Shown here piece by piece: positions 16,691 to 25,946 of a stretch of 64,000 bases of DNA. The stretch is from contig NZ_VANI01000005.1 in the NCBI RefSeq assembly GCF_005771435.1, forward strand, positions 1 to 64,000, given 5' to 3'. The first letter of the stretch is position 1, and the number at the start of each line of letters is the position of its first letter. The DNA is from Microbulbifer harenosus (GTDB lineage: Bacteria; Pseudomonadota; Gammaproteobacteria; Pseudomonadales; Cellvibrionaceae). The notes beneath the pieces are model-generated. The model worked only from the letters and a program-made list of their open reading frames with translations, had not been told where the DNA came from and did not search any database. The position numbers and the translations under genes were made by a program.

Positions 16691-19216
16691 TCAAAACAGG
16701 AATTCCGCCACGCTTTCGCCGGCGCCGTTCCGCCCCGATTCAGCCAGCCAGAATCGGGGGGCATGGCGAGCGAGCCTCACCACCGGTTCGCTGCGGCCTG
16801 ATTGCCAGCGGAAACTGACTGCACCCTGCTCCGCGGTACTGAACAACTGGCTGGCGATACCGGTGTATCGCGCCACCACTTCCGGGTGCGGGTGGCCAAA
16901 GTGGTGGCGGAAGCCGGCACTGAACACCACCCGCGCCGGCCGTGCCCAGTCGAGCAGCGCGGGTGATGAGGATGTGCGCGAGCCGTGGTGCGGGGCGATC
17001 AGCAGATCCACAGGAGCAAACGCAGGATAACGGGCTGACAACTGAGCCTCGACATTACTGGTGATATCGCCGGTCAGCAGTATCCGCACACCGCGCCAGG
17101 TGAGCAGGGCCACACAGCTGTGGTCGTTTTCATCCCCGCTCAACCCTGAGGTGCGCGGCCACAACCACTCGATGTGAAGCTCGCCCCATAACTCCCGCCC
17201 GCCGGCAACGCAGGGGCCTGATGTTGCGGCCCCCGGCCATCGCGACGCCAGTGTCCCAGGGGTAATTAGAGTGTCGACCCGGAGCTGCGAAATCACGCCC
17301 GGCACCCCACCGGCGTGGTCGCGGTCGCCGTGGCTTACCACCAGTGCATCCAGCCGCTGGCGTCCGTCTGCCAACAGAAACGGCGCCACAATGCTGCGGC
17401 CCGCACTCCAGCCACTACCAGAGCTGGCGCCAGTATCGAATACCAGCGTTTCCCGTTCGGTGGCAGCAACCACCGCAAGACCCTGCCCCACATCGAGCAC
17501 CGTCAGTGCCAGATACGGTTCTGACGGCCGCGTCCAGGGCGACAACCCCACCAGCAGCACCGGCAGAAGCGCCCAGCCGAGGGCGCGCCCCGGTAGACCG
17601 CGTGGTAACAGCAATATCCCACAGCTGAGCGGCGCGAGAAGCAGGATCAGATGGGAGGGAAGCGGGAGTGACTGCCATCCCGGCAAAGCGCTATCGGCGA
17701 CGGCCAGGAAATCCAGCAGCCAGCCCAGCTGGATATCCGCCAGCCGCCACAACCCCAGCTGCAGCGGCGCCGGTGTCAGCGCGGCGAGAAAGATCAGCGG
17801 TAAAATGGTGAACCCAACCCAGGGAATCGCAATAAGATTGAGCAGCAAACCGCTCAAGCTGACCCCGGCAAAGATCAAGATAGACGGCAGCGCCAGACCG
17901 ACAAGAATTGCCCACTGGCTCTGCAGCGCGGTGCGCAGATAATTCAGGGGGCGAAACACTTGAATACGGGGCCGCTCTTGCCCCGCCGTCTCGTCATCTT
18001 CGCCGCTGCTCCGCCCACGGAAACGCAGCAATAGCGCACCCACTGCGACAAACGAAAGCCAGAAACCCGCATTCAGAGGCGCAAGGGGCTGCAGTAGCAA
18101 TACACAGGCCAGCGCTGTGGCAAACGCCAGACCTGCGCCGAATCTGCGGCGAAACACCAGTGCAACGATGGCAATCGTCGTCATGATGAGCGCGCGCTGG
18201 GCTGACAGGGGCGCGCCGCTGACGAGGGTGTATGCCATCGCCGCAGTCAGGCCGGCAGCGCCGGCGGCCAACAGGGGGTTATGCGGTCGGAAAATGCCCA
18301 CCACCCGGCTCACCAGACCACCCAGGAGCAGGAAGAACCCCGCCACCATGCCCACATGCAGCCCCGAAATCGCCAGCAGGTGCGCCGTACCGGTTCTACG
18401 CAACAGATCCTGTGTTGCGGAGTCCACCCCGCCCGTGTCCCCCAGCAGCAGGGCGCGGATCAATTCCTCCTGCTTCAACGCGTGGCCACCGGCATCGGGC
18501 GCGGTAATCTGCCGTCGCAGGTGTTCGCGCAGGCCGCTGACCAGCGACCCGACACCGCGCTCCACACCAAGGTACTCAGGCGCGGCACCGCGCTCGCGCA
18601 CGTAACCCGTGGCGTAGATCCCCTGCTCCAGCAACCAGGCTTCGTAATCAAACGTATGGGGATTGATACTGCCTCGCGGGCGCTTAAGGCGCAGCGTCAT
18701 GCTCCAGCGGCTGCCCGGAATCATCTTCGCCATGGTATCGGGGTCCACCCGATACCAGCGCAGCAACAGGCGCTTGCCGACAAACTCCCGCCGCTCAGAG
18801 TCCCGCACCCGCGCGCGGAAGCGACTGTCGAAGAATCCCGGAACGACGCCGGGCGATCCGAAATTGGCAACCGCCGTCGAAGCTTCCGGGAGGCCTTCGA
18901 TCTCGAGGGTAACCTTGTTATCCGTACCGTGCAGTGCCAGGGGCAGGCGCTCGGCAAGAGATTGGTGATTTGCCTGGAGCGCCCAGCAGCTCCCCAGTAC
19001 AAACGGCAATAGCAGATAGCCGAGCGCAAAACGCGGCGCGGCCGCAAACCGGGAAAGCCAGCCGCCGATAACCGCCAGCAAAGCGACTGATATGACCCCA
19101 AGGGCCAGAGCTGCCGCGGTGTCGGCATCCCACGGCAGCGCGGGCCAGAATGCCACCTGGCCAATCCCCAGCGCCAGCGACCACAAGGCCGCGAACGACC
19201 CGCGCAATCCCTTCAC
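16691..19216 (-). CDS. comEC: DNA uptake channel protein ComEC/Rec2
   Basis: ComEC is the inner-membrane channel that carries single-stranded transforming DNA into the cytoplasm. The 841 residues show the usual three parts: an N-terminal membrane region with an OB-like domain (GSRWSMTLRLKRPRGSINPHTFDYE), the central competence domain (GTAHLLAISGLHVGM, then many helices), and a C-terminal metallo-beta-lactamase-like domain with VVSHGDRDHAGG and LIAPHHGS. The length is normal for a full ComEC. Its location upstream of exbB/exbD/lpxK matches pseudomonads, except that two exported-protein genes intervene here. Whether the organism is naturally competent cannot be told from this gene alone. Confidence 0.95.
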   Translation of the reverse strand: MKGLRGSFAALWSLALGIGQVAFWPALPWDADTAAALALGVISVALLAVIGGWLSRFAAAPRFALGYLLLPFVLGSCWALQANHQSLAERLPLALHGTDNKVTLEIEGLPEASTAVANFGSPGVVPGFFDSRFRARVRDSERREFVGKRLLLRWYRVDPDTMAKMIPGSRWSMTLRLKRPRGSINPHTFDYEAWLLEQGIYATGYVRERGAAPEYLGVERGVGSLVSGLREHLRRQITAPDAGGHALKQEELIRALLLGDTGGVDSATQDLLRRTGTAHLLAISGLHVGMVAGFFLLLGGLVSRVVGIFRPHNPLLAAGAAGLTAAMAYTLVSGAPLSAQRALIMTTIAIVALVFRRRFGAGLAFATALACVLLLQPLAPLNAGFWLSFVAVGALLLRFRGRSSGEDDETAGQERPRIQVFRPLNYLRTALQSQWAILVGLALPSILIFAGVSLSGLLLNLIAIPWVGFTILPLIFLAALTPAPLQLGLWRLADIQLGWLLDFLAVADSALPGWQSLPLPSHLILLLAPLSCGILLLPRGLPGRALGWALLPVLLVGLSPWTRPSEPYLALTVLDVGQGLAVVAATERETLVFDTGASSGSGWSAGRSIVAPFLLADGRQRLDALVVSHGDRDHAGGVPGVISQLRVDTLITPGTLASRWPGAATSGPCVAGGRELWGELHIEWLWPRTSGLSGDENDHSCVALLTWRGVRILLTGDITSNVEAQLSARYPAFAPVDLLIAPHHGSRTSSSPALLDWARPARVVFSAGFRHHFGHPHPEVVARYTGIASQLFSTAEQGAVSFRWQSGRSEPVVRLARHAPRFWLAESGRNGAGESVAEFLF

Positions 19217-19516
19217 CGAGCCCCCTGAATTCCAATTTCTTCGGCCTGCCTTTACGTCGAGCCGGCCATTTCATCGCTTCCTGCGCCATGACCCTTCGAC
19301 CACATCCTGGGATTAGAACGGAGCAACTTGCGTGGTTCAAGCAGCAACAATTCACACCGGAAAAGACATTCGTGACTTTTGGTGATTTTAAACGGCGACG
19401 CCGCAACAAAACTTACACCAACCTTTCATCTTTCACATGTTTGTAACAAAAGAGCAGCAAACTGCGCGGCATCCGAGCTATGGCTCACCCCGTTAAGTCA
19501 CTCTACGAGACCGACC
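19217..19516. other. Divergent intergenic region between comEC and the porin gene
   Basis: This 300-base gap holds the promoters of both genes. No gene is supported; the reading frame open from 19379 in phase with the porin is an upstream extension without a signal peptide at its start. The segment just before the porin ATG is AT-richer, consistent with a strong porin promoter, but no unambiguous -10/-35 pair is claimed. Confidence 0.45.
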
Positions 19517-20458
19517 ATGAAAAAGACCGCGTTCACTCTGGCACTGGCCGCTGCGCTTCCTGTTCCAACCCTTGCCCAGTCCGACGTGTTCACCTTTTAC
19601 GGCAAGGCCAATGCATCCTTCCAGTCCAACGACGAGGGTGACGGCGCCAATACCGACATTAAAAGCAACGCCTCTCGCCTGGGCGTGAAAGGCGAGCTGC
19701 CGCTGGATAGCGGTATCAAGGGTATCTACAAGATGGAATACGAAGTAGATATCGACGGTGAAGCGGAAGAAACCTTCAGCCAGCGCAATATCTATGCGGG
19801 CCTTGAGGGCGGTTTCGGTCAGGTGATCGGGGGCAAGTTTGACACGCCCCTGAAAGAAGCCCAGAACCGTGTCGACCTGTTTAACGACCTGGAAGGCGAT
19901 ATCAAAAGCCTGATTACCCGCAGCGACAATCGCGAATCCAACAACCTGCAGTACACAACGCCCTCTTTCGCCGGCTTCCGGGCGTCAGCGGCGTACATCA
20001 GCAACAAGGATGCGGAGATTTTTGACAGCGAAGGCAACTTGATCGACACCCGCGATAACGGCACCTCAGTATCGCTCGCCTATGACAACAACGGCGTGTA
20101 CCTGGCCTACGCTTTTGATCAGGACGTGGAAGCCAATGACTGGAATGTGAATCGCCTGGTGGCCCAGTACAGCTTCGGCAACCTCCAGCTGGGTGCGCTG
20201 TACGAGGAACAGGAAAAAGCAGACCACAGCAAGCAGGACGGGTGGATGACTTCTGTGGCGTACAAGATCAACAACTGGACCGCGAAAGCCCAGTACGGCC
20301 AGTCCGACATCATCAAGGACGATGGCGAAACGTTTAGCCTGGGACTCGATTACAAACTTTCATCGGCGGCCAAGGTGTTCACCTTCTACACCGATGAAAC
20401 TGCCGCAGACGGCTACGAGCGCAATTACTTCGGTATCGGTACCGAGTTCAAATTCTAA
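19517..20458 (+). CDS. Gram-negative porin
   Basis: A 313-residue outer-membrane trimeric-porin-type protein. The ATG at 19517 begins a typical signal peptide (MKKTAFTLALAAALPVPTLAQ), so the longer upstream frame is rejected. The mature part starts DVFTFYGKANASFQ and has the family features: SRLGVKGELPL, GIKGIYKMEYEVD, RNIYAGLEGGFGQVIGGKFDTPLK, then many amphipathic strands, ending in a terminal Phe (YFGIGTEFKF) needed for barrel assembly. It allows passive diffusion of small solutes. It is monocistronic; a REP-like repeat cluster follows directly. Confidence 0.92.
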   Translation: MKKTAFTLALAAALPVPTLAQSDVFTFYGKANASFQSNDEGDGANTDIKSNASRLGVKGELPLDSGIKGIYKMEYEVDIDGEAEETFSQRNIYAGLEGGFGQVIGGKFDTPLKEAQNRVDLFNDLEGDIKSLITRSDNRESNNLQYTTPSFAGFRASAAYISNKDAEIFDSEGNLIDTRDNGTSVSLAYDNNGVYLAYAFDQDVEANDWNVNRLVAQYSFGNLQLGALYEEQEKADHSKQDGWMTSVAYKINNWTAKAQYGQSDIIKDDGETFSLGLDYKLSSAAKVFTFYTDETAADGYERNYFGIGTEFKF

Positions 20459-20465
20459 CCCGCTC

Positions 20466-20870
20466 CCCTGTAGGAGCCTGCCTGCAGGCGAACTCTTCCG
20501 TGCTCCGGACCGTTCGCCTGCAAGCAGGCTCCTACAAATTGCGCTCCGACCCAGCCACACAGCCAGAAATGAACATCCCCGTAGGAGCCTGCCTGCAGGC
20601 GAACATTCAGGCCCCGTGCCAAGCAGCCCTCCCTGAAGCGGTGTCCGGCCCTGCAAGCAGGCTCCTACAAATTGCGCTCCGACCCAGCCACACAGCCAGA
20701 AATGAGCATCCTCGTAGGAGCCTGCTTGCAGGCGAACATTCAGGCCCCGTGCCAAGCAGCCCTCCCCGGAGCGGTGTCCGGCCCGGCCATCCATGGCCGG
20801 TCGCTGACCTGAGCAGCGAGCGGTGCTCGCAAAAACGCTCAGCTCAGCCCTGCAAGCAGACTCCTACAAC
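20466..20870. repeat. REP-like palindromic repeat cluster
   Basis: Six copies of a GTAGGAGCCTGC-type unit occur in alternating orientation: + at 20470-20493, - at 20512-20535, + at 20581-20604, - (short) at 20651-20668, + at 20714-20737, - (short) at 20850-20867. Units pair as inverted repeats, the arrangement of REP/BIME elements known from pseudomonads. They fill the space between the porin and the convergent OsmC-YcaO gene and may act as a transcription boundary or mRNA stabiliser. Confidence 0.85.
20518..20783. repeat. Tandem duplication of a 133-bp unit inside the REP cluster
   Basis: The segments 20518-20650 and 20651-20783 are near-identical direct copies with a period of 133 bases, differing at a few positions. 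Each contains one + and one - REP-like unit plus the spacer with ATTGCGCTCCGACCCAGCC. Confidence 0.8.
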
Positions 20871-20878
20871 AAGAGCAA

Positions 20879-23068
20879 TCAAACTGCCGCGCGCGCCGCG
20901 TGCAGTTTCTTGTAGCTCTCGATCAGACGCAGGTGCTTATCCAGGCCTTCCAACTGCATATTCGTGGGTGTAAGGCCGTAAAAACGCACGCTGCCATCCA
21001 CCGATCCCACCACGGCCTCCATGGTGGCTTCGCCAAACATGCGCCGCAGGTTGACGATGTAATCGTCCAATTCCAGATCATCGTCCAGCGCAATTTCCAA
21101 TACCGCCTGCACTGCGCGGTAGAACAGTCCGCGCTCGACGGTGTTGTCGTTGTACTGCAGGAAACTCTCCACCAACTCCTGCGCTTCCTCGTAGCGCTGC
21201 AGCGCGAGACACACCAGCAGTTTCAGTTCAAGAATGGTGAGCTGGCCCCACACAGTGTTCTCGTCGAACTCGACACCGATCAGGGTGGTGATCTTTTCAT
21301 AATTGTCGAGCTGGCTTTCTTCCAAGCGCTCCACGAGATCCTCTAGCGCGTCATCGTCAAGGCGGTGCAGATTGAGGATGTCCTCACGGTAATCCAGCGC
21401 CTTATTGGTGTTATCCCAGATCAGGTCTTCCACCGGATACACCTCGGAGTAACCCGGTACCAGAATCCGGCAGGCCGGCGCGCCAAGTTCGCTGTAGCTG
21501 GCCATGTACACCTCTTTGTCCATCTCCTCGAGGATGGCAAACAGGCGATTGGCCTCGGTGTCGTTGCTGTCGTGGTGGTTGCCGGAGAAATCCCACTCCA
21601 CAAATTCATAATCGGCACTGGCGCTGAAGAAGCGCCAGGACACTACACCGGTGGAGTCGATAAAGTGCTCCACAAAATTGTGCGGTTCGGTCACTTCCAG
21701 ACTGTTGAACGTGGGCGGCGGCACGTCGTTCAGGCCTTCGAAACTGCGGCCTTGCATCAACTCGGTAAGACTGCGCTCCAGCGCCACAGGCAGGCTCGGA
21801 TGCGCGCCGAAGGACGCAAATACACCGCCGGTGCGTGGGTTCATCAGGGTCACGCACATGACCGGGAACTGGCCGCCGAGGGAGGCGTCTTTCACCAGGA
21901 TCGGGAACCCCTGCTTCTCCAGTTCCTCGATGCCTTGCAGTATTTCCGGGTATTTCACCAGCACATCGCGCGGCACGTCCGGCAGCGCGATCTCCTGCTC
22001 GATGACTTCCTTCTTCACCGCCCGCTCGAAAATTTCCGACAGACACTGCACCTGCGCTTCCGCCAGGGTGTTGCCCGCACTCATGCCGTTGCTGAGGAAC
22101 AGGTTCTCGATCAGGTTGGAGGGGAAGTACACCGTCTCGCCGTCGGAGCGGCGGGTGAACGGCAATGAGCAGATACCGCGATCAATGCGCCCGGAGTTGG
22201 TATCGATCAGGTTGGAACCCGCCAGCTCGCCTTCCGGGTCGTAGATGCCGCGGGTGTATTCGTCGAGGATGCCCGGCGGCAGCGCGTCGTCATCAGTAAG
22301 CTCGAACCACTTTTCGTTCGGATAGTGCACGAACGCAGCGTTGGCGATCTCCTCGCCGAAATACTGGTCGTTATAGAAAAAGTTGCAGTTCAGGCGCTCG
22401 ATAAATTCGCCCAGCGCGGAACACAGTGCGCTCTCCTTGGTTGCGCCCTTGCCGTTGGTAAAGCACATGGGAGAAGCCGCGTCGCGAATGTGCAACGACC
22501 ACACGTGGGGCACGATATTGCGCCAGGAGGCGATCTCGATCTTCATTCCCAGGTCGGCGAGAATCTTCGTCATATTCGCAATGGTCTGCTCCAGCGGCAG
22601 GTCCTTGCCCTCGATAAAGGTCTGGTGCTCGGCATCCGGCTGCACCATCAGCAGCGCCTGCGCATCCTCTGTCAAGCTTTCCACTTCCTCAATCTGGAAC
22701 TCCGGCCCGGTCTGGATCACCTTCTTGACCGTACAGCGGTCGATGGAGCGCAGAATGCCCTGGCGATCCTTCTCGGAAATATCCTCCGGCAGCTCAACCT
22801 GGATCTTGAAGATCTGGTTGTAGCGGTCTTCCGGATCGACGATGTTGTTCTGGGACAGGCGGATATTGTCGGTGGGGATGTTTCGCGACAGGCAGTAGAC
22901 CCGCACGAAGTACGCGGCACACAGCGCTGAAGAGGCGAGGAAATAGTCGAACGGACTCGGCGCCGAGCCATCACCCTTGTAGCGGATAGGCTGGTCGGTG
23001 ATGACCGTGAAGTCGTCAAACTTGGCTTCAAGTCTGAGGTTGTCGAGGAAGTTGACGTTGATTTCCAT
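20879..23068 (-). CDS. ycaO: OsmC domain-YcaO domain fusion protein
   Basis: A 729-residue two-domain protein. Residues 1 to about 140 are OsmC-like (SPFDYFLASSALCAAYFV with the redox-type Cys). From about 170 the YcaO domain begins; its ATP-binding residues lie in KGATKESALCSALGEFIERL and in EAQVQCLSEIFERAVK. YcaO enzymes use ATP to activate amide carbonyls; E. coli YcaO assists RimO in ribosomal protein S12 beta-methylthiolation. A helical tail (about 560-729) resembles the TPR-like C-terminus of E. coli YcaO. ATG at 23068 (MEINVNFLDN) is the likely start; the longer frame to 23113 adds 15 residues. No peptide precursor or azole-synthesis partner is nearby, so a housekeeping role is more likely than natural-product synthesis. 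Confidence 0.9.
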   Translation of the reverse strand: MEINVNFLDNLRLEAKFDDFTVITDQPIRYKGDGSAPSPFDYFLASSALCAAYFVRVYCLSRNIPTDNIRLSQNNIVDPEDRYNQIFKIQVELPEDISEKDRQGILRSIDRCTVKKVIQTGPEFQIEEVESLTEDAQALLMVQPDAEHQTFIEGKDLPLEQTIANMTKILADLGMKIEIASWRNIVPHVWSLHIRDAASPMCFTNGKGATKESALCSALGEFIERLNCNFFYNDQYFGEEIANAAFVHYPNEKWFELTDDDALPPGILDEYTRGIYDPEGELAGSNLIDTNSGRIDRGICSLPFTRRSDGETVYFPSNLIENLFLSNGMSAGNTLAEAQVQCLSEIFERAVKKEVIEQEIALPDVPRDVLVKYPEILQGIEELEKQGFPILVKDASLGGQFPVMCVTLMNPRTGGVFASFGAHPSLPVALERSLTELMQGRSFEGLNDVPPPTFNSLEVTEPHNFVEHFIDSTGVVSWRFFSASADYEFVEWDFSGNHHDSNDTEANRLFAILEEMDKEVYMASYSELGAPACRILVPGYSEVYPVEDLIWDNTNKALDYREDILNLHRLDDDALEDLVERLEESQLDNYEKITTLIGVEFDENTVWGQLTILELKLLVCLALQRYEEAQELVESFLQYNDNTVERGLFYRAVQAVLEIALDDDLELDDYIVNLRRMFGEATMEAVVGSVDGSVRFYGLTPTNMQLEGLDKHLRLIESYKKLHAARAAV

Positions 23069-23185
23069 GGGGCGAACTACCGGCATCTGTGAATGTGGCG
23101 CGCCCGAGGGCACGGGCGCGCATTATCCAGATTTCAGGGTAGTTCGTCTCGAATGGCAGATGGATACATCTAAAAATCACTGCTC

Positions 23186-23253
23186 GTCACCCCCGCGCAG
23201 GCGGGGGTCCAGTTGCCACAGTACGTCTGGATTCCCGCCTGCGCGGGAATGAC
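23186..23253. repeat. Inverted GC-rich repeat (small MITE-like element)
   Basis: Two 25-base arms, 23186-23210 and 23229-23253, are inverted copies of a GTCA-CCCGCGCAGGCGGG-type sequence, each itself palindromic around GCGCAGGC, separated by 18 bases. Similar dispersed elements are common in proteobacterial genomes. It lies between the agmatinase and OsmC-YcaO genes, about 115 bases upstream of the latter. Confidence 0.75.
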
Positions 23254-23275
23254 TCTGATTAGAGATACCTGAAGG

Positions 23276-24193
23276 TTACTTTTTGCGAGCCGCGAGCAGG
23301 TACAACATCTCCAGCGCCAGGGTGGCACCGGCGAGACTGGTGATTTCCGCGTGGTCATAGCACGGCGCCACCTCCATCACATCCATGCCGATGATGTTCA
23401 GGTCGCCCAGGCCGCGGATGATCTGCAGCGCGCGGTCTGAGGTCAGGCCGCCCATCACCGGCGTGCCGGTGCCGGGCGCAAAGGCCGGGTCCAGGCAGTC
23501 GATATCGAAGCTCAGATACACCGGCGCCCCCCCTACCCGGGCGCGGATGCGCTCCAGGTTCTGTTCCAGGGAGTGGTTGTTCATCCAGGCCGCATCCAGC
23601 ACTTCGAAGGGATGGGTCGCCACGGTGTACTCGGTGCGAATACCCACCTGAATACTGCGCTCGGTATCCAACAACCCTTCCCGCACGGCGTGATGGAACA
23701 TGGCGCCGTGGTTGTAGACAAAATCGGTGGCCTCGGTATCCGTGTGGGCGTCGAAGTGCAACAGTGCCACCGGGCCGTGCTTGCGCACGTGCGCACGCAG
23801 CAGTGGCAGTGTGATGAAATGGTCCCCCCCCAGGGTCAGCAGGGTCTTGCCGGCGGAAACAATGTAGTCCGCGTGCTGCTCCACCAGCGCCGCCATGGCC
23901 GCGCTGTCGCCATCGCGGAACACGATATCGCCGTAGTCGATGGCCTTGAGCTTGTCGCCCAGTGCAAAGGGCCAGGGCCAGCGCTTGTGCTCCCAGCGCA
24001 ATTGCGCGGAGGCCTGGCGCACGCCGGATGGCCCGAAACGGGAACCGGAACGGCCAGTGGTGGCGAGATCAAACGGCACGCCCATCACCACGGCATCCGC
24101 CCCGGCAAGGTCGCGGGACAGCGGCAGGCCGCAGAATGAAAAGATATTGGCGTAGGTATTCGAGAATTCAGACAAGAATCGGGTATCAGTCAT
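23276..24193 (-). CDS. speB: Agmatinase (arginase-family ureohydrolase)
   Basis: A 305-residue binuclear manganese enzyme that hydrolyses agmatine to putrescine and urea. The metal-binding motifs are complete: LLTLGGDHF, ALLHFDAHTDTE and SFDIDCLDPAFAPG. The N-terminus (GADAVVMGVPFDLATTGRSGSRFGP) is of agmatinase type. Arginase-family members acting on guanidinobutyrate are hard to separate by sequence, so the substrate is probable, not proven. speA is not in the window. The gene is the last core gene before the restriction-modification island. Confidence 0.88.
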   Translation of the reverse strand: MTDTRFLSEFSNTYANIFSFCGLPLSRDLAGADAVVMGVPFDLATTGRSGSRFGPSGVRQASAQLRWEHKRWPWPFALGDKLKAIDYGDIVFRDGDSAAMAALVEQHADYIVSAGKTLLTLGGDHFITLPLLRAHVRKHGPVALLHFDAHTDTEATDFVYNHGAMFHHAVREGLLDTERSIQVGIRTEYTVATHPFEVLDAAWMNNHSLEQNLERIRARVGGAPVYLSFDIDCLDPAFAPGTGTPVMGGLTSDRALQIIRGLGDLNIIGMDVMEVAPCYDHAEITSLAGATLALEMLYLLAARKK

Positions 24194-24595
24194 GAGAGTT
24201 TCCTGTGTCCAATCCGGCTATGCTCCACAGCGCGGACAAAATAGGGACTAATGCCAGGACCCCTCGGGCGGAAGCCGGGTACGAGGCGATGCCATGGCAA
24301 CACTCTCGTTTTGGGATTCCCAGCGCCCAGAACGGACATCAAGTTTAGGTGTCGTGATGTTTGCGACGACGGACTTAACCGCCGGCGAAGTATGCCCGAA
24401 GGCGGTTAACTTGCAAGCATTGAGACGTCGCGCCGCGCGGATTTTGTGACCAACCAGTCCACCTTCACACGCCCCCAATCCACATCAATCTTTCACAAAT
24501 GAAGGCCGTTTGGCGCACCGCGAATTGCTACTTATAGTCTGTAGATCTAAAGGCATCATGCACTTTTAATCCTTTTTGAATTCACGGGACCTCCG
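24194..24595. other. Intergenic region between speB and the restriction-modification operon
   Basis: No gene is supported. A 76-codon minus-strand frame (24248-24478) has no recognisable features and was rejected. The left part should carry the speB promoter, and the right part the control region of the C gene (see the C-box entry). Confidence 0.45.
24528..24552 (+). promoter_or_regulatory. Candidate C-box operator of the controller protein
   Basis: The segment begins CTACTTATAGTCTGTAGA and resembles the ACTTATAGTC-type operators bound by C proteins of type II restriction-modification systems such as PvuII. It ends 43 bases before the ATG of the C gene, the expected place for auto-activation and repression. 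The right half-site is less clear than the left. Confidence 0.5.
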
Positions 24596-24823
24596 ATGCG
24601 AAAGCCAAGCAGCGAATTAACGACAATCCTCTCCGAGAACATCAAGCACCTCCGTACATCAAGAGGTTTTTCACAAGAAGATCTCGCGAATGAATGCGGC
24701 CTTCACCGCACCTACGTAGGCGCTGTCGAACGCGGAGAGAGAAACGTGAGCTTAAGCTCACTCGAGTTATTAGCCGCCGCGCTTAACGTGGATGTACCCA
24801 CTCTGTTGAGCAAACACAAATAG
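24596..24823 (+). CDS. XRE-type controller (C) protein of the restriction-modification system
   Basis: A 75-residue helix-turn-helix protein: NIKHLRTSRGFSQEDLANE, then the recognition helix region HRTYVGAVERGERNVS. Its size and the tight link to a restriction gene fit C proteins, which delay endonuclease expression until methylation is complete. It stops 13 bases before the endonuclease ATG, so the two are in one operon. A candidate C-box lies upstream. A general XRE regulator is the alternative, but context favours the C role. Confidence 0.85.
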   Translation: MRKPSSELTTILSENIKHLRTSRGFSQEDLANECGLHRTYVGAVERGERNVSLSSLELLAAALNVDVPTLLSKHK

Positions 24824-24836
24824 AAGACTTTATTTC

Positions 24837-25946
24837 ATGGAAGAAATTTTGAAGCGGCCGCCGGCCTCAAAGGATCAGCTGACTTCTCCGCAGGATCTGG
24901 CGAAAAAACTGCAGACTTTGATCAACCGTCCTTTCAAACTTTCCGGCAAACCAAGGACCGATGGCGCCAACCTCAGAAAACTGATCGGGAGCATACTGGC
25001 TACCGACTCCCCACCCAGCGCAGCTACTTCCGGCGATTTCAAAATAATACCGCCAAGGAAAAAGGGCGTTCCCAAAATACTGCTGGAATATATTGACACC
25101 TATGTTGTCTCTACCGGGACTTCTTACAACTTACAAGTCTGGAATAGAAACCCCGACTCCCAATCGGTTCAAATTGAGTACGATGAAGGCACGCAGCTGA
25201 ATTCCAGTGAGATTCGCTTTGTGCTTGCTAAAGTCGACGCCACGCTCAATATCATCACCGGCATCGTCGTTCTCACCCCGGATTACATTGTCAAGAAATT
25301 CGGGCAGTTCGGGCGCCCCACCGTGAAAAACCAGCTTATGATTTCTCAGCATTCCCGCGAGAAGATACTGGAGAATACAGGCGGACTCCTATTCTTCGAT
25401 GAAGCAGAACAGGTGGGAAATCCGGACAACATCCGCAATCTCAGCAACTACAGTATCCACGACGAACCCACCCACGAATCCCTACTCCCGATATCCACCA
25501 TCAGAGATATTGTTGCAAAGCAGATTATTGGCCAAACCATCAGCCCCGGTGCCACCAAAAACAGGGGGCAGGTTCTCGAGTCTCTTTTCCTGAAAAGTTT
25601 TGGATACAAAATGCGCGGCAGTGGACTTATCGGCGGCTACCCGGACATAAGAAACCAGGCATTGGAAGTGAAGGTGCAGGACGCCCAAACCGTCGATCTT
25701 GGACTTTATTCTCCCGAGTTTTTGGAAAGCGTCCCGAAATGCGGCGGCTTCAACACACGCAACATGCGCTATTTCATCGCCTTCACCAACCCGGCAAGCG
25801 GCATTGTTGAAGGCGGCGTACTGTGCACTGGCGACAAACTGGGCCGATACTTTACCTATGTGTCGGAAAAGAGTTACAAGTGCCAAAGAACGATTCCGAT
25901 GACCTTTTTCCAGGGCATCAACGGGAAGTCGGTTTTCAATCCGTAA
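24837..25946 (+). CDS. Type II restriction endonuclease (PD-(D/E)XK)
   Basis: A 369-residue protein with a PD-(D/E)XK active site: Pro269-Asp270 (YPDI) followed by Glu277-Val-Lys279 (LEVKVQ), and downstream AQTVDLGL. A preceding KNRGQVLESLF helix carries an additional acidic residue, as in many restriction enzymes. It is the second gene of the C-R operon and ends in an 11-base tail-to-tail overlap with the methyltransferase. The recognition sequence cannot be predicted here. Codon use and base composition are AT-richer than the flanking core genes. Confidence 0.85.
   Translation: MEEILKRPPASKDQLTSPQDLAKKLQTLINRPFKLSGKPRTDGANLRKLIGSILATDSPPSAATSGDFKIIPPRKKGVPKILLEYIDTYVVSTGTSYNLQVWNRNPDSQSVQIEYDEGTQLNSSEIRFVLAKVDATLNIITGIVVLTPDYIVKKFGQFGRPTVKNQLMISQHSREKILENTGGLLFFDEAEQVGNPDNIRNLSNYSIHDEPTHESLLPISTIRDIVAKQIIGQTISPGATKNRGQVLESLFLKSFGYKMRGSGLIGGYPDIRNQALEVKVQDAQTVDLGLYSPEFLESVPKCGGFNTRNMRYFIAFTNPASGIVEGGVLCTGDKLGRYFTYVSEKSYKCQRTIPMTFFQGINGKSVFNP

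Noticed and set aside
20466..20870. Possible CRISPR array in the porin-OsmC gap
   Set aside because: Units alternate in orientation and include a direct 133-bp duplication, which fits REP/BIME elements.
20879..23068. A YcaO-type RiPP (azole/thioamide peptide) cluster
   Set aside because: No precursor peptide, E1-like partner or dehydrogenase lies nearby; the protein resembles the RimO-associated type.
24248..24478. 76-codon minus-strand frame upstream of the C protein gene
   Set aside because: No conserved features and no partner; it overlaps the presumed control region.
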